NCBI GenBank assembly: GCA_910586315.1
Contig: CAJUIP010000042.1
Coordinates: 1 to 26,689 of the forward strand
Source: an uncultured Lachnospiraceae bacterium
Lineage (GTDB): Bacteria > Bacillota > Clostridia > Lachnospirales > Lachnospiraceae
Direction of reading: 5' to 3'
DNA: 26,689 nucleotides
The first letter of the stretch is position 1; each line of letters opens with the position of its first letter. Under the pieces are notes generated by a model. The model was not told where the DNA came from, made no database searches, and saw only the letters and a program-made list of their open reading frames with translations. Positions 1 through 9,105 of the stretch are shown one piece after another. The position numbers and the translations under genes were made by a program.

Positions 1-166
1 GGCTGGCAGCAATGGCACGGTGGACATCAGCAATAAGGCAGTGGCTGGCAGCAATAGCACGGCAGATATCAGCAACAAGACAGCAGATATTAGTAATGGT
101 ACAGCAGATACCAATCATGGGACGGCGGACACCAGCAAAAAAACTGCAAGCGCCAGCAACGCGGCT
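1..166 (+). repeat. 21-bp coding tandem repeat
   Basis: In-frame 21-bp units run from the window edge to about 166 (units start at 20, 41, 62, 83, 104, 125 and 146). They encode degenerate heptads such as ADISNKT, ADISNGT and ADTNHGT. The array continues upstream of the window. It makes a low-complexity, Thr/Ser/Asn-rich stalk or spacer at the N-terminal side of the surface protein that contains it. Confidence 0.85.
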
Positions 167-3100
167 CAAAATCCTGGAGGCGCGGTGAAGGACAAAAAGG
201 GTCAAACCGATGCAATTTTTTACAACACAGGGAACTTCAGGGTTTGCGTGGTAAAGGAAGAGGATGCGGAGTCCATAGCAGAGGAGGTCATGATTGACGT
301 CTTTGACGACAATGGAGACTATACGATTCCGATTCCGGAGATGAATCCGTTCTTTCCATATGAAGTGCAGTTTACCCAGAACGGAAAAACGGAAAGCAGA
401 TGGTTCATGAATCCGGAGGACAGCGTAACCATCGGCGGGCATACCTTCTATGTAAAGGCGGAGTTTGACGGGACCGCGGTAACCCAGATGAGCCTTAAGG
501 TGGGAGAAGATGTCATTGTAGTGTATCCGGAGAAAAAGGAATTTACTGATAACGGGGGGATTATGCCGCTGTCTCTGCTTCCGCTGGAGGAGAGAGATCT
601 GACTGTGGATCTGACAGGGTATACCCCGCCGGAGCTTACGATGGTATCTGTGGATTCCATATTTACGGGGAACGACGCGCTGGCGAATACGGATCAGGTA
701 ATGTGGACATCTCTTTATGACGATTCCTACAAGGTAACCGCGAAGGACGGGGATATGGACTTAAGCCGGGAAACATGTAGTGGATCCTCCGACTGGGAAA
801 TGATTGTAGGGGATAATGACCAGTTGGATGCTGGCAATATCCGGTATATTGTGCATCTGAAGGTGACGAAATCTAAGGACTGGCTGATTCCGACGGTGTA
901 TGCAAAAGACAGTGAAGGAAAACTGACAGAGGCCAGAATCGCGGAGAGCAGTGGATATGAGGATTATGATGCCGACGACCGGAATTTGTACATTAATGTC
1001 TCCACAGAAGATATGTACGGTACATCTTATGCGGTTGTCAAATTGAAACTTAATCAGGAAGTCTATAAAACGCCTCATTTTGACCATTTTAAAGTATACA
1101 GAATGGACAGAGAATATCAAAACGTAACGAATCCCGCCTTGGTGGAAAAAGAAGGTGAGGATATCACAGATGTTCTGTTTACAGAAGGCGAGGGAGGAAT
1201 GGACTGGCTGTTATCTCGCTCTAAATGGCTGTCGATGGTAACATATGATTCCAGTGGAAATATAACGGGATGTATGCCGCTTAGAGTCTGGCTGGACACG
1301 AGGTATGATATTGCTCGTCCGTCCAATCTCCATTTCGTGGAGAATGGCCACATTCAGTGGTATGCGACCTTGTCATCTGATTCCGGGTACCAGGAGGGTG
1401 TGAGACTTTATACCTATAAATTAAAGTACGGATATGCGGTGGATGGAATTTATAACTTAACCGCTGTATATTCGGAAGCCGGAACAAGGAAGAATGAAAA
1501 GGTAACAGCGGCCTATTTGGGATTGTACGACTCCATTGCGGAAGCAAAAGAAGCCGGAGCGAAGGATATAAAGGATATCCTGTTGGCGGAAAGAGAGGGT
1601 TATGCTGCGGATTACAGTAAGACCGTTTTCTTTACGATCTTTGTTGGAGAAGACGGATCGGAACAGCGGCGCGTATACCAGTATGGCGTGAAAACCGAGG
1701 AAGGAGTACCGGAAAGCAGTACCTATGTGAGGTTTCACGGACTCGCGGATGTGGACGAAAATTATGTGAATTGCTATGTGGCAGATACTGATCTGGATTC
1801 CTATGGGGAGGACAATTATCAGACGATTTTCGTAGATAAGGATACGGACTTAACCAAACTGGCTCCAACATTCGGGTTGGGGGATGGAGTGCAGCTGTAT
1901 GCAGAAGGAAGCAGAAAGCCGGAAGTCAGCGGAAAAAGCCTTCATGATTTCTCCCAAGGGCCGGTGCAGTATACGGCTTCCGCAGAGAACGGCATAGACT
2001 CCAAAAACTACTGGCTTCATGTGGTAAAGGCAGAGGAAGGAAGCGGAAAGCTTTATATCAACAGCCTGTCTGACCAGCGAGCAGATACGAGGGAGGAGTC
2101 TGGTGTGATCTATTCCATCCGGGAAATGTTCCTGGACGGGCGGTATGATTATCAGCATGATATTCTGGTTGCCAATGTGGGGACGGAGGCCATCGCAAAT
2201 CTGTCCGCTGAGGTGGTATCCGAAGAGGTAGAGTTAGACGATTACTGGACCCTCAACGGAAAGCATGAGCTGGCAGGTCTCAATACGGTGGACAATTGGC
2301 TGTCTTCTTATGGTGAATTGCCGAACTTTGCGAAGCTCCGGCTTGTGCTGAAGGACGGTGTGGATGACGGACGGGAAATTAAAGGAACCCTGACCATTAA
2401 ATCGGGAGAAACCGTTTTAATGGTGCTGACACTGACAGGTGTCGCCGGAGACCCGGGGATTACCACACTGGATATTCCGGACGCGGTAAAATATGTTCCT
2501 TATGGTACGATGATTCAGAACGGCAATAAGTATAGCTGGAATCAGGTGAGATACGGGCTGCTGGACGGAGAGTTGCCGGACGGCATGTGGCTTGATTGGA
2601 ACGGGGAATTATATGGGGTTCCCAAAGAAACAGGAGATTTTACATTTACAGTGAGAATGGAAAACAGTTTTAAAGATTTCGCGAACCGCAAAAAAATCTT
2701 TACGCTGACAGTAGTTGAAAACACGGACGCAAATGTGGATGCGGCCACGGATGACGGCTATGACCTGAGGGCACGTGTGAAGGATATTACACCCCGTTCC
2801 AACGTAGATCAGCCCATGGTTTCCGACGGCGAATATGACCTGTTTGTGGATTTGTTCCTGGACGGTGTGAAGCTCACGAAGGGCGTGGACTATGTTGCGG
2901 AGCCTGGCAGTACGAGGCTTACAATCCGCAATCAGACCTTAAAGGCATCCAATAAGGCAGGGACCCATACGCTGGGTATGGAGTTCAGAACCAAAGATAC
3001 CAATACGTTAAAACGTGCCGCTCAGAACTATAGAGTTACCGTAGCGGGAGGCAGCAGCGGAAGCAGTAGTGACGAGGACAGCGGAAGCAGCAATGGAGGC

Positions 3101-3727
3101 AGCGGAAGCAGTGGTTCCGGAAAAAACTCCGGTTCCCAATCTGCTGCAGCCATGACGACAAGGGACGCGAAGAAAGGCTATGTTCATGCGCTCACGGGAA
3201 TTATTACCGGAACAGGAAATGGATATGCCCGTTGGATTCATGATGGAATCGGATGGAAATTCATGTATGCGGACGAAACGTACGCGACCGGTCATATGGT
3301 TAAGCTGGAAGATGGCAGTGAGGCAGAACAGGTTCTCTGGGAAAAGATAAACAATTCCTGGTTTGCCTTTGGCGCGGACGGATACTTGAGGTCTGGATGG
3401 ATTTATGATTATCAGCTTGGAAGCTGGTACGGCGCTTCTGAGGAAAGCGGCAGGAGAAGTGGCTGGTACACAGATCCGCAGGACAATTATACGTACTATC
3501 TGGATCCGGAGACAGGAAAACTTACCTGCGGCTGGAAGAACATTGAAAACAGCTGGTACTATTTCAATGCGGTTATAGCGCCGCGTACCTGGGAATTTGA
3601 TGAGAGCACAGGAAACTGGTACTATAATGTGAAGAGCACCACGGAACCCTATGGCGCCCTGTACCGCGATAAGGTGACGCCGGATGGCTATCAGGTCAAT
3701 GCAGACGGCGTGTGGGAAGAAAACTAG
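2..3727 (+). CDS. Large secreted wall-binding protein, 5'-partial
   Basis: The frame is open from the left edge, so this is the C-terminal part (about 1240 codons) of a larger protein. The GTG at 20 lies inside the repeat and is not a convincing start. Counting residues from that GTG: a Thr/Ser/Asn-rich repeat fills 1-50; a long beta-rich ectodomain of unrecognised family follows; residues about 820-900 resemble a putative Ig (He_PIG) domain (LPDGMWLDWNGELYGVP); about 932-1007 is another small beta domain (LFLDGVKLTKGVDY); a Gly/Ser linker covers about 1010-1040. Residues 1054-1235 carry choline-binding-type wall repeats (GWKNIENSWYYFN, SGWIYDYQLGSWYG). Such repeats hold proteins non-covalently on the cell wall. 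The signal peptide must lie upstream. Likely role: adhesion or another surface function; the ligand is unknown. Confidence 0.85.
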   Translation, partial: AGSNGTVDISNKAVAGSNSTADISNKTADISNGTADTNHGTADTSKKTASASNAAQNPGGAVKDKKGQTDAIFYNTGNFRVCVVKEEDAESIAEEVMIDVFDDNGDYTIPIPEMNPFFPYEVQFTQNGKTESRWFMNPEDSVTIGGHTFYVKAEFDGTAVTQMSLKVGEDVIVVYPEKKEFTDNGGIMPLSLLPLEERDLTVDLTGYTPPELTMVSVDSIFTGNDALANTDQVMWTSLYDDSYKVTAKDGDMDLSRETCSGSSDWEMIVGDNDQLDAGNIRYIVHLKVTKSKDWLIPTVYAKDSEGKLTEARIAESSGYEDYDADDRNLYINVSTEDMYGTSYAVVKLKLNQEVYKTPHFDHFKVYRMDREYQNVTNPALVEKEGEDITDVLFTEGEGGMDWLLSRSKWLSMVTYDSSGNITGCMPLRVWLDTRYDIARPSNLHFVENGHIQWYATLSSDSGYQEGVRLYTYKLKYGYAVDGIYNLTAVYSEAGTRKNEKVTAAYLGLYDSIAEAKEAGAKDIKDILLAEREGYAADYSKTVFFTIFVGEDGSEQRRVYQYGVKTEEGVPESSTYVRFHGLADVDENYVNCYVADTDLDSYGEDNYQTIFVDKDTDLTKLAPTFGLGDGVQLYAEGSRKPEVSGKSLHDFSQGPVQYTASAENGIDSKNYWLHVVKAEEGSGKLYINSLSDQRADTREESGVIYSIREMFLDGRYDYQHDILVANVGTEAIANLSAEVVSEEVELDDYWTLNGKHELAGLNTVDNWLSSYGELPNFAKLRLVLKDGVDDGREIKGTLTIKSGETVLMVLTLTGVAGDPGITTLDIPDAVKYVPYGTMIQNGNKYSWNQVRYGLLDGELPDGMWLDWNGELYGVPKETGDFTFTVRMENSFKDFANRKKIFTLTVVENTDANVDAATDDGYDLRARVKDITPRSNVDQPMVSDGEYDLFVDLFLDGVKLTKGVDYVAEPGSTRLTIRNQTLKASNKAGTHTLGMEFRTKDTNTLKRAAQNYRVTVAGGSSGSSSDEDSGSSNGGSGSSGSGKNSGSQSAAAMTTRDAKKGYVHALTGIITGTGNGYARWIHDGIGWKFMYADETYATGHMVKLEDGSEAEQVLWEKINNSWFAFGADGYLRSGWIYDYQLGSWYGASEESGRRSGWYTDPQDNYTYYLDPETGKLTCGWKNIENSWYYFNAVIAPRTWEFDESTGNWYYNVKSTTEPYGALYRDKVTPDGYQVNADGVWEEN

Positions 3728-3740
3728 AACGAGGATAAAA

Positions 3741-3777
3741 AGGCCGGCCGCAGGAATGGAACCTGCGGCCGGTTCTT
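3741..3777 (+). terminator. Hairpin terminator after surface protein
   Basis: An 11-bp perfect GC-rich stem (CCGGCCGCAGG at 3744-3754 with CCTGCGGCCGG at 3762-3772, 7-nt loop) lies 16 bases after the stop codon. It is followed by a short T-rich tail (TTCTTGT). On the other strand the stem is followed by CCTTTTTATC, so it could act in both directions. The next gene starts about 45 bases further on. Confidence 0.75.
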
Positions 3778-3822
3778 GTACAGGATTCGGAACAACAAGA
3801 TCTGGAACGGAGTAAAGAGAAT

Positions 3823-5385
3823 ATGTCAGCTTTTTCAGAAGAGATCAGGCAGGAAATTAAAAAATCGGGGAAAACGCTTCTTTATCTGTCTGGGGCCAGC
3901 GGGCTTTCCCTGGATCATATTTCAAAGATGCGGATGGGAAAGCGGCTTCCTCAGGATGAGAAGAAAATAAAGGAACTGATTAAAGCGCTGGAATGCCCGG
4001 AGCGAACCGGGAAGAAGCTGTTTTCTTTGTACAAAATGGAGAAGATGGGGAAAACCGAGTGGGCCTGCATTGAGGAGACGAAAAGACTTCTGGAGACCTG
4101 GAAATATCCGGATAAAAAGTCGCTCATGCCATTTTTTGTGCTGCCGGAGACAAAGGACGGTGCCGAGAAGGACAATGCTGAGAGGGATAACGCCGAGAAG
4201 GTCAATGCCGAAGGGGACAACGCCAAGAGAGATAACGCCGGGAGGGACAGTGCCGGAGGGAATCGTGCTGTGCTGAACAGCCGGAGTGAAATCTGTGGAT
4301 TTTTCATGTCGGTGATGGGCGGTGAATGGCAGTGCTCCAAAGAGCAGAGACAGCTGGCGCTTTATATGATGACGGGGGACATGCCGCCGGAGCTTGTGAA
4401 TGTACTGGCCGCGGCAGGTGGGGAGAACCAGTGGACTTTTGTGCACTGGTTTTCCCTGCTAAGAAATACAGAGCCGGAGGCTGCCCTTTATAATATCCGC
4501 GTGGTAAGCCACCTCCTGCCTCTGCTTCAGAAGGAGGAACAGTACATCCCATATTTCGATTACGGAGAGAAGAAGCTTCCGATGGACATGAACTGGATCG
4601 TGGGGGAAGAATGGGCGCTGGGCCTGGATGAAGAGATGGAGAGCGGCCTGGTGATCCGTGACCGGGTCCAGGTGGAATACCTGCGGGACCGCATCCGGAC
4701 AAAATGTAAGAACGGAAGAAAGCTTCTGGAGTACTTACAAAAGGAATACTCACAAAAGGAACAGCCGCAAAAGGAACACACACAAAAGAAATACCCACAA
4801 AAAGAGCAGCAAAAGGAGCAACGACAAAAGGAACATCCACAAAAAGAACACCTGCAAAAAGAATACCCGCCAAGGGATACCGCTAAGGGCGAGGAGATGC
4901 TGCTGAGGGAAGGGGGCGAGAAAAAGGCGTATGGCCTTTCGCCTTTCCCGTATCCAGTGGTCTGGAGCCAAAAGGAGGGTAAGGCAGCCTGCTTTTTTAC
5001 GGAAGAGGGACTGAAGCGTTTTCTGGATGGGGAAGACCTTCCTTCGTTTTTCAATCAGAATGCCTTGCCTCTCTTACGGGAAAGAAAAATGGAGTTAGTA
5101 AAGCGGTATATAGAACGGCTGGAAAGGGGGGAGGAACCATGCCGTCTCCTTGACAGTACAAAGTTTTCGCCTGCTTTCGGGCATTTCTGGTATCTGGAGG
5201 ACCGGGGCCCGGGATGCAGCTTCTGCGTCTGTGTTTCGGAGCGCAAAGGAAGCGCCTGGATTATCCGTGAAATGGGAATTTCGGAACGGATTCTCCGTTT
5301 GATGGAGTTTGTGGAGGCGGGGGAGTTTTTGCTTTCCAGACAGGAAGGAATCCGGAAAATCCGGCATCTGCTACAATTGGTCTGA
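3823..5385 (+). CDS. HTH-like protein with tandem-repeat linkers
   Basis: A 520-aa soluble protein with no membrane segments. Residues about 4-60 (SEEIRQEIKKSGKTLLYLSG...GLSLDHISKMRMGKRLP) resemble an XRE/Cro-type helix-turn-helix, suggesting DNA binding, although the match is loose. Residues about 110-149 are eight pentapeptide repeats of the form E(K/R)DNA. Residues about 306-349 are nine repeats of the form QKE(Y/H/Q)x, very rich in Gln and Lys. The regions between and after the repeats (150-300, 360-520) look globular but are not recognised. The ATG at 3823 is chosen because GGAG lies about 10 bases upstream and the HTH-like segment begins there. The gene follows a terminator and is probably transcribed alone. 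A regulator role is inference. Confidence 0.7.
   Translation: MSAFSEEIRQEIKKSGKTLLYLSGASGLSLDHISKMRMGKRLPQDEKKIKELIKALECPERTGKKLFSLYKMEKMGKTEWACIEETKRLLETWKYPDKKSLMPFFVLPETKDGAEKDNAERDNAEKVNAEGDNAKRDNAGRDSAGGNRAVLNSRSEICGFFMSVMGGEWQCSKEQRQLALYMMTGDMPPELVNVLAAAGGENQWTFVHWFSLLRNTEPEAALYNIRVVSHLLPLLQKEEQYIPYFDYGEKKLPMDMNWIVGEEWALGLDEEMESGLVIRDRVQVEYLRDRIRTKCKNGRKLLEYLQKEYSQKEQPQKEHTQKKYPQKEQQKEQRQKEHPQKEHLQKEYPPRDTAKGEEMLLREGGEKKAYGLSPFPYPVVWSQKEGKAACFFTEEGLKRFLDGEDLPSFFNQNALPLLRERKMELVKRYIERLERGEEPCRLLDSTKFSPAFGHFWYLEDRGPGCSFCVCVSERKGSAWIIREMGISERILRLMEFVEAGEFLLSRQEGIRKIRHLLQLV
4150..4269 (+). repeat. 15-bp minisatellite, 8 units
   Basis: Eight consecutive 15-bp in-frame units (starts 4150, 4165, 4180 and so on to 4255) encode pentapeptides such as EKDNA, ERDNA, EKVNA and EGDNA. 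The inner units are close to each other and the two end units are degenerate. The array probably changes length by slippage without breaking the frame. Confidence 0.85.
4738..4869 (+). repeat. 15-bp minisatellite, 9 units
   Basis: Nine in-frame units starting CAAAAGGAA or CAAAAAGAA (15 bp each, except one 12-bp unit at 4798-4809) encode QKEYS, QKEQP, QKEHT and similar. The array also creates long spurious open frames on the opposite strand. Confidence 0.88.
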
Positions 5386-5500
5386 TAGAGGGAGGGGGGC
5401 CCCTTTGGCTGCTCCGGGAAATTGTGGGTAGAATCCCAGCCACCATATCACCTCCTCGAATATGGGGTTATCCTGTCTCAAAAGGAATGGAATACATCCC
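5386..5500. other. Convergent intergenic region, possible junction
   Basis: This gap lies between two converging genes. No clear T-tailed terminator is visible; there is a GC-rich palindrome (GGGGCCCC) near 5396-5403. On the minus strand, AGGAGGTGAT sits immediately before an ATG at 5446, a near-perfect ribosome binding site. The frame behind it runs only into the antisense of the upstream gene. It may be the stump of a gene lost when the accessory region was inserted or rearranged. Confidence 0.35.
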
Positions 5501-6559
5501 CTAAAACAATTGCTGTTCGTTCCCGGGAATTTTTAACAGCGCAGATAGAATAAATCCGACGGCGGCGATTCCCAGGAGCAGTGTAAACACTGCCGGCCGG
5601 CCATACGCGTTGGAAACCGCCCCGGCAATCATGGTGACGATGACGCCGCCCAGCGATTTCATGGTCGAAACCACGGCGAGGGCCGTCGTGGAGCCACGCC
5701 TGTCCACCAGATTCAGAACGACTTTGATGGTCACCATGATGTACAGCATTGTCGCCGTAGAACGGCAGAGGAAAAGAATGAGGCATACCGGAACCGCATA
5801 AGGCAGAAAAGAATACGTGGTGAACTGGATGATCAGCAGGGAAAAGTCAATGTGCAGCAGCGTCAGATAGGTGCTGTTTGCACTTGCACAGCCGCTGAAC
5901 AAAAAGCTGATGAAGGCAAAGAGAAGGTAGGAGCGGTTCTCCGGCAGCAAGGTGAAGATAGAGAAAATTCCTTCCCGGCTTTTGGGATCCGTCGGCTCCT
6001 TTGCCTGTTTGGGGGCGGTGTTGTCTGCGGTAATGGCAAAGGCGATGATGGTCAGCGCCATTGCGGCACCAAACAGGAAAAAGCTGCCCTGAGGCGAGAC
6101 GTTTTCGTAAACAAGCCCTGAAACCTGAGCACCAGCGGCATACCCTACGGCGCCCCAAATGCGAATCAGTCCGTATGGGTAGCCGGTGCCGGTTGCAAGG
6201 CGTTCACACACGGGGCTTACGGCGTTGAGCAGGGACATGGCGGTCCCGTTAAGCAGAAACAGCAGGAACGTACTCTTTGTCAGAGCAAACAGCACGCCGA
6301 ACAATCCGGAAAGGGATAACAGTAACATACTGATCGTGCGCTCTTTCTGTATCCTATCATACAAAAAACCGAAACACGGTTGGAGGACCATGGAGAACAG
6401 TCCGCTTGCCGAGACGATAAGAGACACTTCCCCATCGCTTTTGCCGCTGCCGGACAGATAGATAGACAAAATCGAAAGGAACATGGCCATCCCAAAAAAA
6501 TAGGAGAAATAAAGCAGCACGTAGTTGCAATAGTTTTTTTTCACTTTTACAGGTATCAT
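5501..6559 (-). CDS. MFS transporter with probable internal deletion
   Basis: A 352-aa polytopic membrane protein of the major facilitator superfamily, MFS_1_like/LacY-like type (N-terminus KKNYCNYVLLYFSYFFGMAM; RIWGAVGYAAGAQVSG; STATMLYIMVTIKVVLNLVD). The ATG at 6559 is preferred over the longer frame start at 6673 because AAGGAGG lies 8 bases upstream and the family N-terminus begins there. Family members are near 400 aa. Here the sequence passes directly from the TM7-like STYLTLLH to LLIIQFTTYSFLP, so roughly 50 residues covering TM8 and the following loop seem missing, with the frame kept. The junction is near 5840-5852. Function is therefore doubtful. It lies 103 bases downstream of the MATE gene on the same strand and is probably cotranscribed. 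Substrate unknown. Confidence 0.8.
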   Translation of the reverse strand: MIPVKVKKNYCNYVLLYFSYFFGMAMFLSILSIYLSGSGKSDGEVSLIVSASGLFSMVLQPCFGFLYDRIQKERTISMLLLSLSGLFGVLFALTKSTFLLFLLNGTAMSLLNAVSPVCERLATGTGYPYGLIRIWGAVGYAAGAQVSGLVYENVSPQGSFFLFGAAMALTIIAFAITADNTAPKQAKEPTDPKSREGIFSIFTLLPENRSYLLFAFISFLFSGCASANSTYLTLLHIDFSLLIIQFTTYSFLPYAVPVCLILFLCRSTATMLYIMVTIKVVLNLVDRRGSTTALAVVSTMKSLGGVIVTMIAGAVSNAYGRPAVFTLLLGIAAVGFILSALLKIPGNEQQLF

Positions 6560-6662
6560 ATTTTTGCCCTCCTTGGGTAAATTCAAGTTACCGATTACAG
6601 CATATCTTCCAAAATCTGGGCCGCATCTGTCACACAGGCCGGCCCTGCACGAACCCATCTGA

Positions 6663-8063
6663 TCACGGCACATGACCGTGCCTTTTCTTTTGCTGACAAA
6701 TGGTGCGGCCTTTAAAAGCAGTCGTCAGAAACAGCAGCATCAGCGTCCATGTGACAGGCTCGGTGATGCTCGTGCCGAAGAAACCGAGATGTGGGATGAT
6801 GAATGCGGCAGACAACAACTTCATCCCAAGTTCAATACAACTCGACAGGATCGGCGCCGCCTTTTGGCCCATAGCCTGCATCGCTGTCCGAAGCGCAAGC
6901 AGGCATCCCAGCGCCGGGAAAAACGCAAGATGCCACCGCAGGCTCATCACCGCATTGTCGATGATCGTGCGGTTCGATGTTCCTGTGGTAAAACGCACCA
7001 ACGTCCCGCCAAAAGCAAATATGATGAAACATCCGAAAAGCGACCACGCGATCTCCATGCCCATTACCTGCTTCAACGCCATGCGTATCCGCTCCGGTTT
7101 TTTTGCGCCCCAGTTCTGCCCTATAAAGGTGGACAATGCCGTGGAAATCGTTGCCAGGGGCTGCATCATGATCCCAATGATACGACGGGAGGCGGTGTGG
7201 GCGGAGATAATTATCTCGGACAAAGCGTTGTTCGCCCTCTGGAAAATGACAGAACCCAGATCAACAACACAGTACATCAGCGCCATGGCGATGCCGTTTG
7301 AGAACAATTCCGCAATCAGCTCAAACGGGACACGGAAGTCCTCTTTGCCGGGGAGCAGTTCACCGTAATTATGGAATACACAGACGCCGCAAAGGGTCGC
7401 AGAAACAGCCTGTGCGATCACCGTCGCAAGAGCGGCGCCTGCCACGCCCATGCACAGCACTGCAACAAACAACAAGTCCATTCCTATGTTCAGCAGCGAG
7501 GAAATGATAAGGAAGTAAAGGGATGTCCGGCTGTTTCCAAAGGCCCGCAGGATACCGGCGAACATATTGTAGGTAATGGTGGCAGCCATGCCGGCACAGA
7601 TCACGGCGATATAACGGTACGCTTGTTCGAAGATGGCATCCGGCGTATTCATAAAGCACATAAGAGGCCGGAGGAACACAAGGGACAGCACAGTCAGGGT
7701 AACCGTCACGGCGGCATCCAACTCGATCATTCCCGCAATAGCCGCTTTCAGCTTTTTTTCGTCATGTGCACCAAACCGCTGTGTCACAACGATAGCGCAT
7801 CCGCTGTTTAAGCCGGATGCAAAGTCAATGAGCAGACCGTACAGCGAGGAAGTCGCTCCGATGGCCGCAATGGCGTTATCGCCGAGATTATACCCGGCCA
7901 CCATGGTGTCTACCATGCTGTAGACCTGCTGAAAAATATTGCCGATAAAAAGCGGAACGGCAAACGTCAATATGAGCCTGACCGGGCTGCCCTGTGTCAT
8001 ATCCAGGACGTGCATGGATTGTTTCCCCTTTATGCTTTCCACTTCGATAAACTCTCCTTCCAT
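6663..8063 (-). CDS. MATE-family multidrug exporter
   Basis: A polytopic inner-membrane protein of 466 aa, the usual MATE length with about 12 membrane segments in two similar halves. Typical motifs are DMTQGSPVRLILTFAVPLF, GNIFQQVYSMVDTMVAG and, in the second half, ALSTFIGQNWGAKKPERI. MATE proteins export cationic drugs or metabolites by Na+ or H+ antiport. The first ATG (8063) has no clear ribosome binding site. The ATG at 8015 (residue 17, MHVLDMTQGSP) has AAGGGG upstream and matches the family N-terminus, and a GTG at 8042 with AAGGAG is also possible. The gene is divergent from an AraC-type regulator and followed by an MFS gene, the layout of a regulated efflux operon. It appears intact. 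Confidence 0.93.
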   Translation of the reverse strand: MEGEFIEVESIKGKQSMHVLDMTQGSPVRLILTFAVPLFIGNIFQQVYSMVDTMVAGYNLGDNAIAAIGATSSLYGLLIDFASGLNSGCAIVVTQRFGAHDEKKLKAAIAGMIELDAAVTVTLTVLSLVFLRPLMCFMNTPDAIFEQAYRYIAVICAGMAATITYNMFAGILRAFGNSRTSLYFLIISSLLNIGMDLLFVAVLCMGVAGAALATVIAQAVSATLCGVCVFHNYGELLPGKEDFRVPFELIAELFSNGIAMALMYCVVDLGSVIFQRANNALSEIIISAHTASRRIIGIMMQPLATISTALSTFIGQNWGAKKPERIRMALKQVMGMEIAWSLFGCFIIFAFGGTLVRFTTGTSNRTIIDNAVMSLRWHLAFFPALGCLLALRTAMQAMGQKAAPILSSCIELGMKLLSAAFIIPHLGFFGTSITEPVTWTLMLLFLTTAFKGRTICQQKKRHGHVP

Positions 8064-8118
8064 TGATAATATCTGTCATCTCGACATAGATAGTGTATCA
8101 TGCTTCATCTCTGAATGA

Positions 8119-8147
8119 TTGCATATTTGTTGGAAACATAATATAAT
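8119..8147 (+). promoter_or_regulatory. Promoter of the AraC-type regulator
   Basis: TTGCAT at 8119-8124 and TATAAT at 8142-8147 are separated by exactly 17 bases, a strong sigma-A-type promoter. It starts transcription about 20 bases before the regulator's ATG. An imperfect dyad (ATGCTTCAT near 8100, ATGATTGCAT at 8115-8124) overlaps the -35 box and could be an operator. No equally good promoter is visible for the divergent MATE gene, which fits activation by the regulator; that is inference. Confidence 0.75.
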
Positions 8148-8173
8148 GGTTGTGTAAGGAGGACGAATCGGAT

Positions 8174-8926
8174 ATGGATAGAACTGTAAATGAAAAGAAA
8201 CTTCGCTATATGGAATACCTTCATTGGGAAACCTCGGAAAGGCACCACACGCATACGGAAGATATGTACCAGTATGACCTCCTGCGTATGGGCGATCCGA
8301 AGGCGGTGGAGGAAGGCGTCAGGATGTTTTCCTCCAACCTTCCCGGACATATATCGGATGATCCGCTTCGCAATTACAAATATCATTTTGTTGCCTCCAT
8401 CACGCTGGCCAGCCGAAGCGCCATCGCCGGGGGGATGGACGCGGAGCGGGCGTATAATATCAGTGACCTGTATATTTTGAAGATGGACACTCTCCAAACG
8501 GTGGACGAGGTAAAGGCGCTCCACGCCGAGATGTTCGTCTTTTATACAAAGGAAATGGCCGCACTGGACAAGGCAGAGATATATTCAAAGCCAGTTGTTT
8601 TGTGCATAGACCATATCTACAATCATCTGCATGAAACAATCCGTACAGAAGATTTGGCGGCGCAGATAGGACTGAACAGAAGCTATCTCTCGACCCTTTT
8701 CAAAAAGGAAACGGGACAGTCCATCTCCGCCTATATTCTCTCAAAGCGGATGGAGGCAGCTCAAAATATGCTGCGGTTCTCGGAGTATTCCTACGCCGAG
8801 ATCGCCAGTATCCTCGCATTCAGTTCCCAAAGCCACTTCATCCGCGTGTTCCGGTCACAGACGGGGTATACGCCGAAGGAGTTCCGAAACAAGTTTTTCC
8901 GTGCCGGCAGAGAAAATGGGCATTAA
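8174..8926 (+). CDS. AraC-family transcriptional regulator
   Basis: A 250-aa regulator. The N-terminal part (RYMEYLH...DPLRNYKYHFVASITLASRSAI) is an uncharacterised sensory domain common in Clostridia. From about residue 140 comes the AraC/XylS DNA-binding domain with two helix-turn-helices: RTEDLAAQIGLNRSYLSTLF, and SYAEIASILAFSSQSHFIRV ending in the signature GYTPKEFR. The ATG at 8174 is chosen because AAGGAGG lies 11 bases upstream; an in-frame TTG at 8150 would precede that site. The gene is divergent from the MATE gene, 110 bases away, and most likely controls the transporter pair. The domain looks complete. Confidence 0.92.
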   Translation: MDRTVNEKKLRYMEYLHWETSERHHTHTEDMYQYDLLRMGDPKAVEEGVRMFSSNLPGHISDDPLRNYKYHFVASITLASRSAIAGGMDAERAYNISDLYILKMDTLQTVDEVKALHAEMFVFYTKEMAALDKAEIYSKPVVLCIDHIYNHLHETIRTEDLAAQIGLNRSYLSTLFKKETGQSISAYILSKRMEAAQNMLRFSEYSYAEIASILAFSSQSHFIRVFRSQTGYTPKEFRNKFFRAGRENGH

Positions 8927-8963
8927 AAACAATGTCATTAAGATAATCGTTTCTATGTCAAAG

Positions 8964-9009
8964 AAAAAAGCCCACCTGCCATATACAAAACAAACAAGTG
9001 GGCTTTTTT
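8964..9009. terminator. Bidirectional intrinsic terminator
   Basis: A perfect 12-bp inverted repeat (AAAAAAGCCCAC at 8964-8975, GTGGGCTTTTTT at 8998-9009) with a 22-nt loop lies 37 bases after the AraC-type gene. It has T-runs on both strands, so it ends the regulator transcript and could stop antisense transcription. Confidence 0.9.
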
Positions 9010-9105
9010 CACGTTTAAGGATTTTAGCATTATGGGTTATGGATTTTCCCAATTCGCTTTTGTTGTGTTACTTTCCGAAAAATCGGGATTTGCGGAGGAG
9101 ATATA

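Noticed and set aside
4304..4873. 189-codon minus-strand frame, and similar ones at 3922-4446 and 4560-5054
   Set aside because: They are created by the 15-bp minisatellites of the plus-strand gene; the products are repetitive (for example FCGCSFC units) and lack start signals.
6672..7368. 209- and 222-codon plus-strand frames
   Set aside because: Both are antisense to the clear MATE exporter gene and resemble no family.
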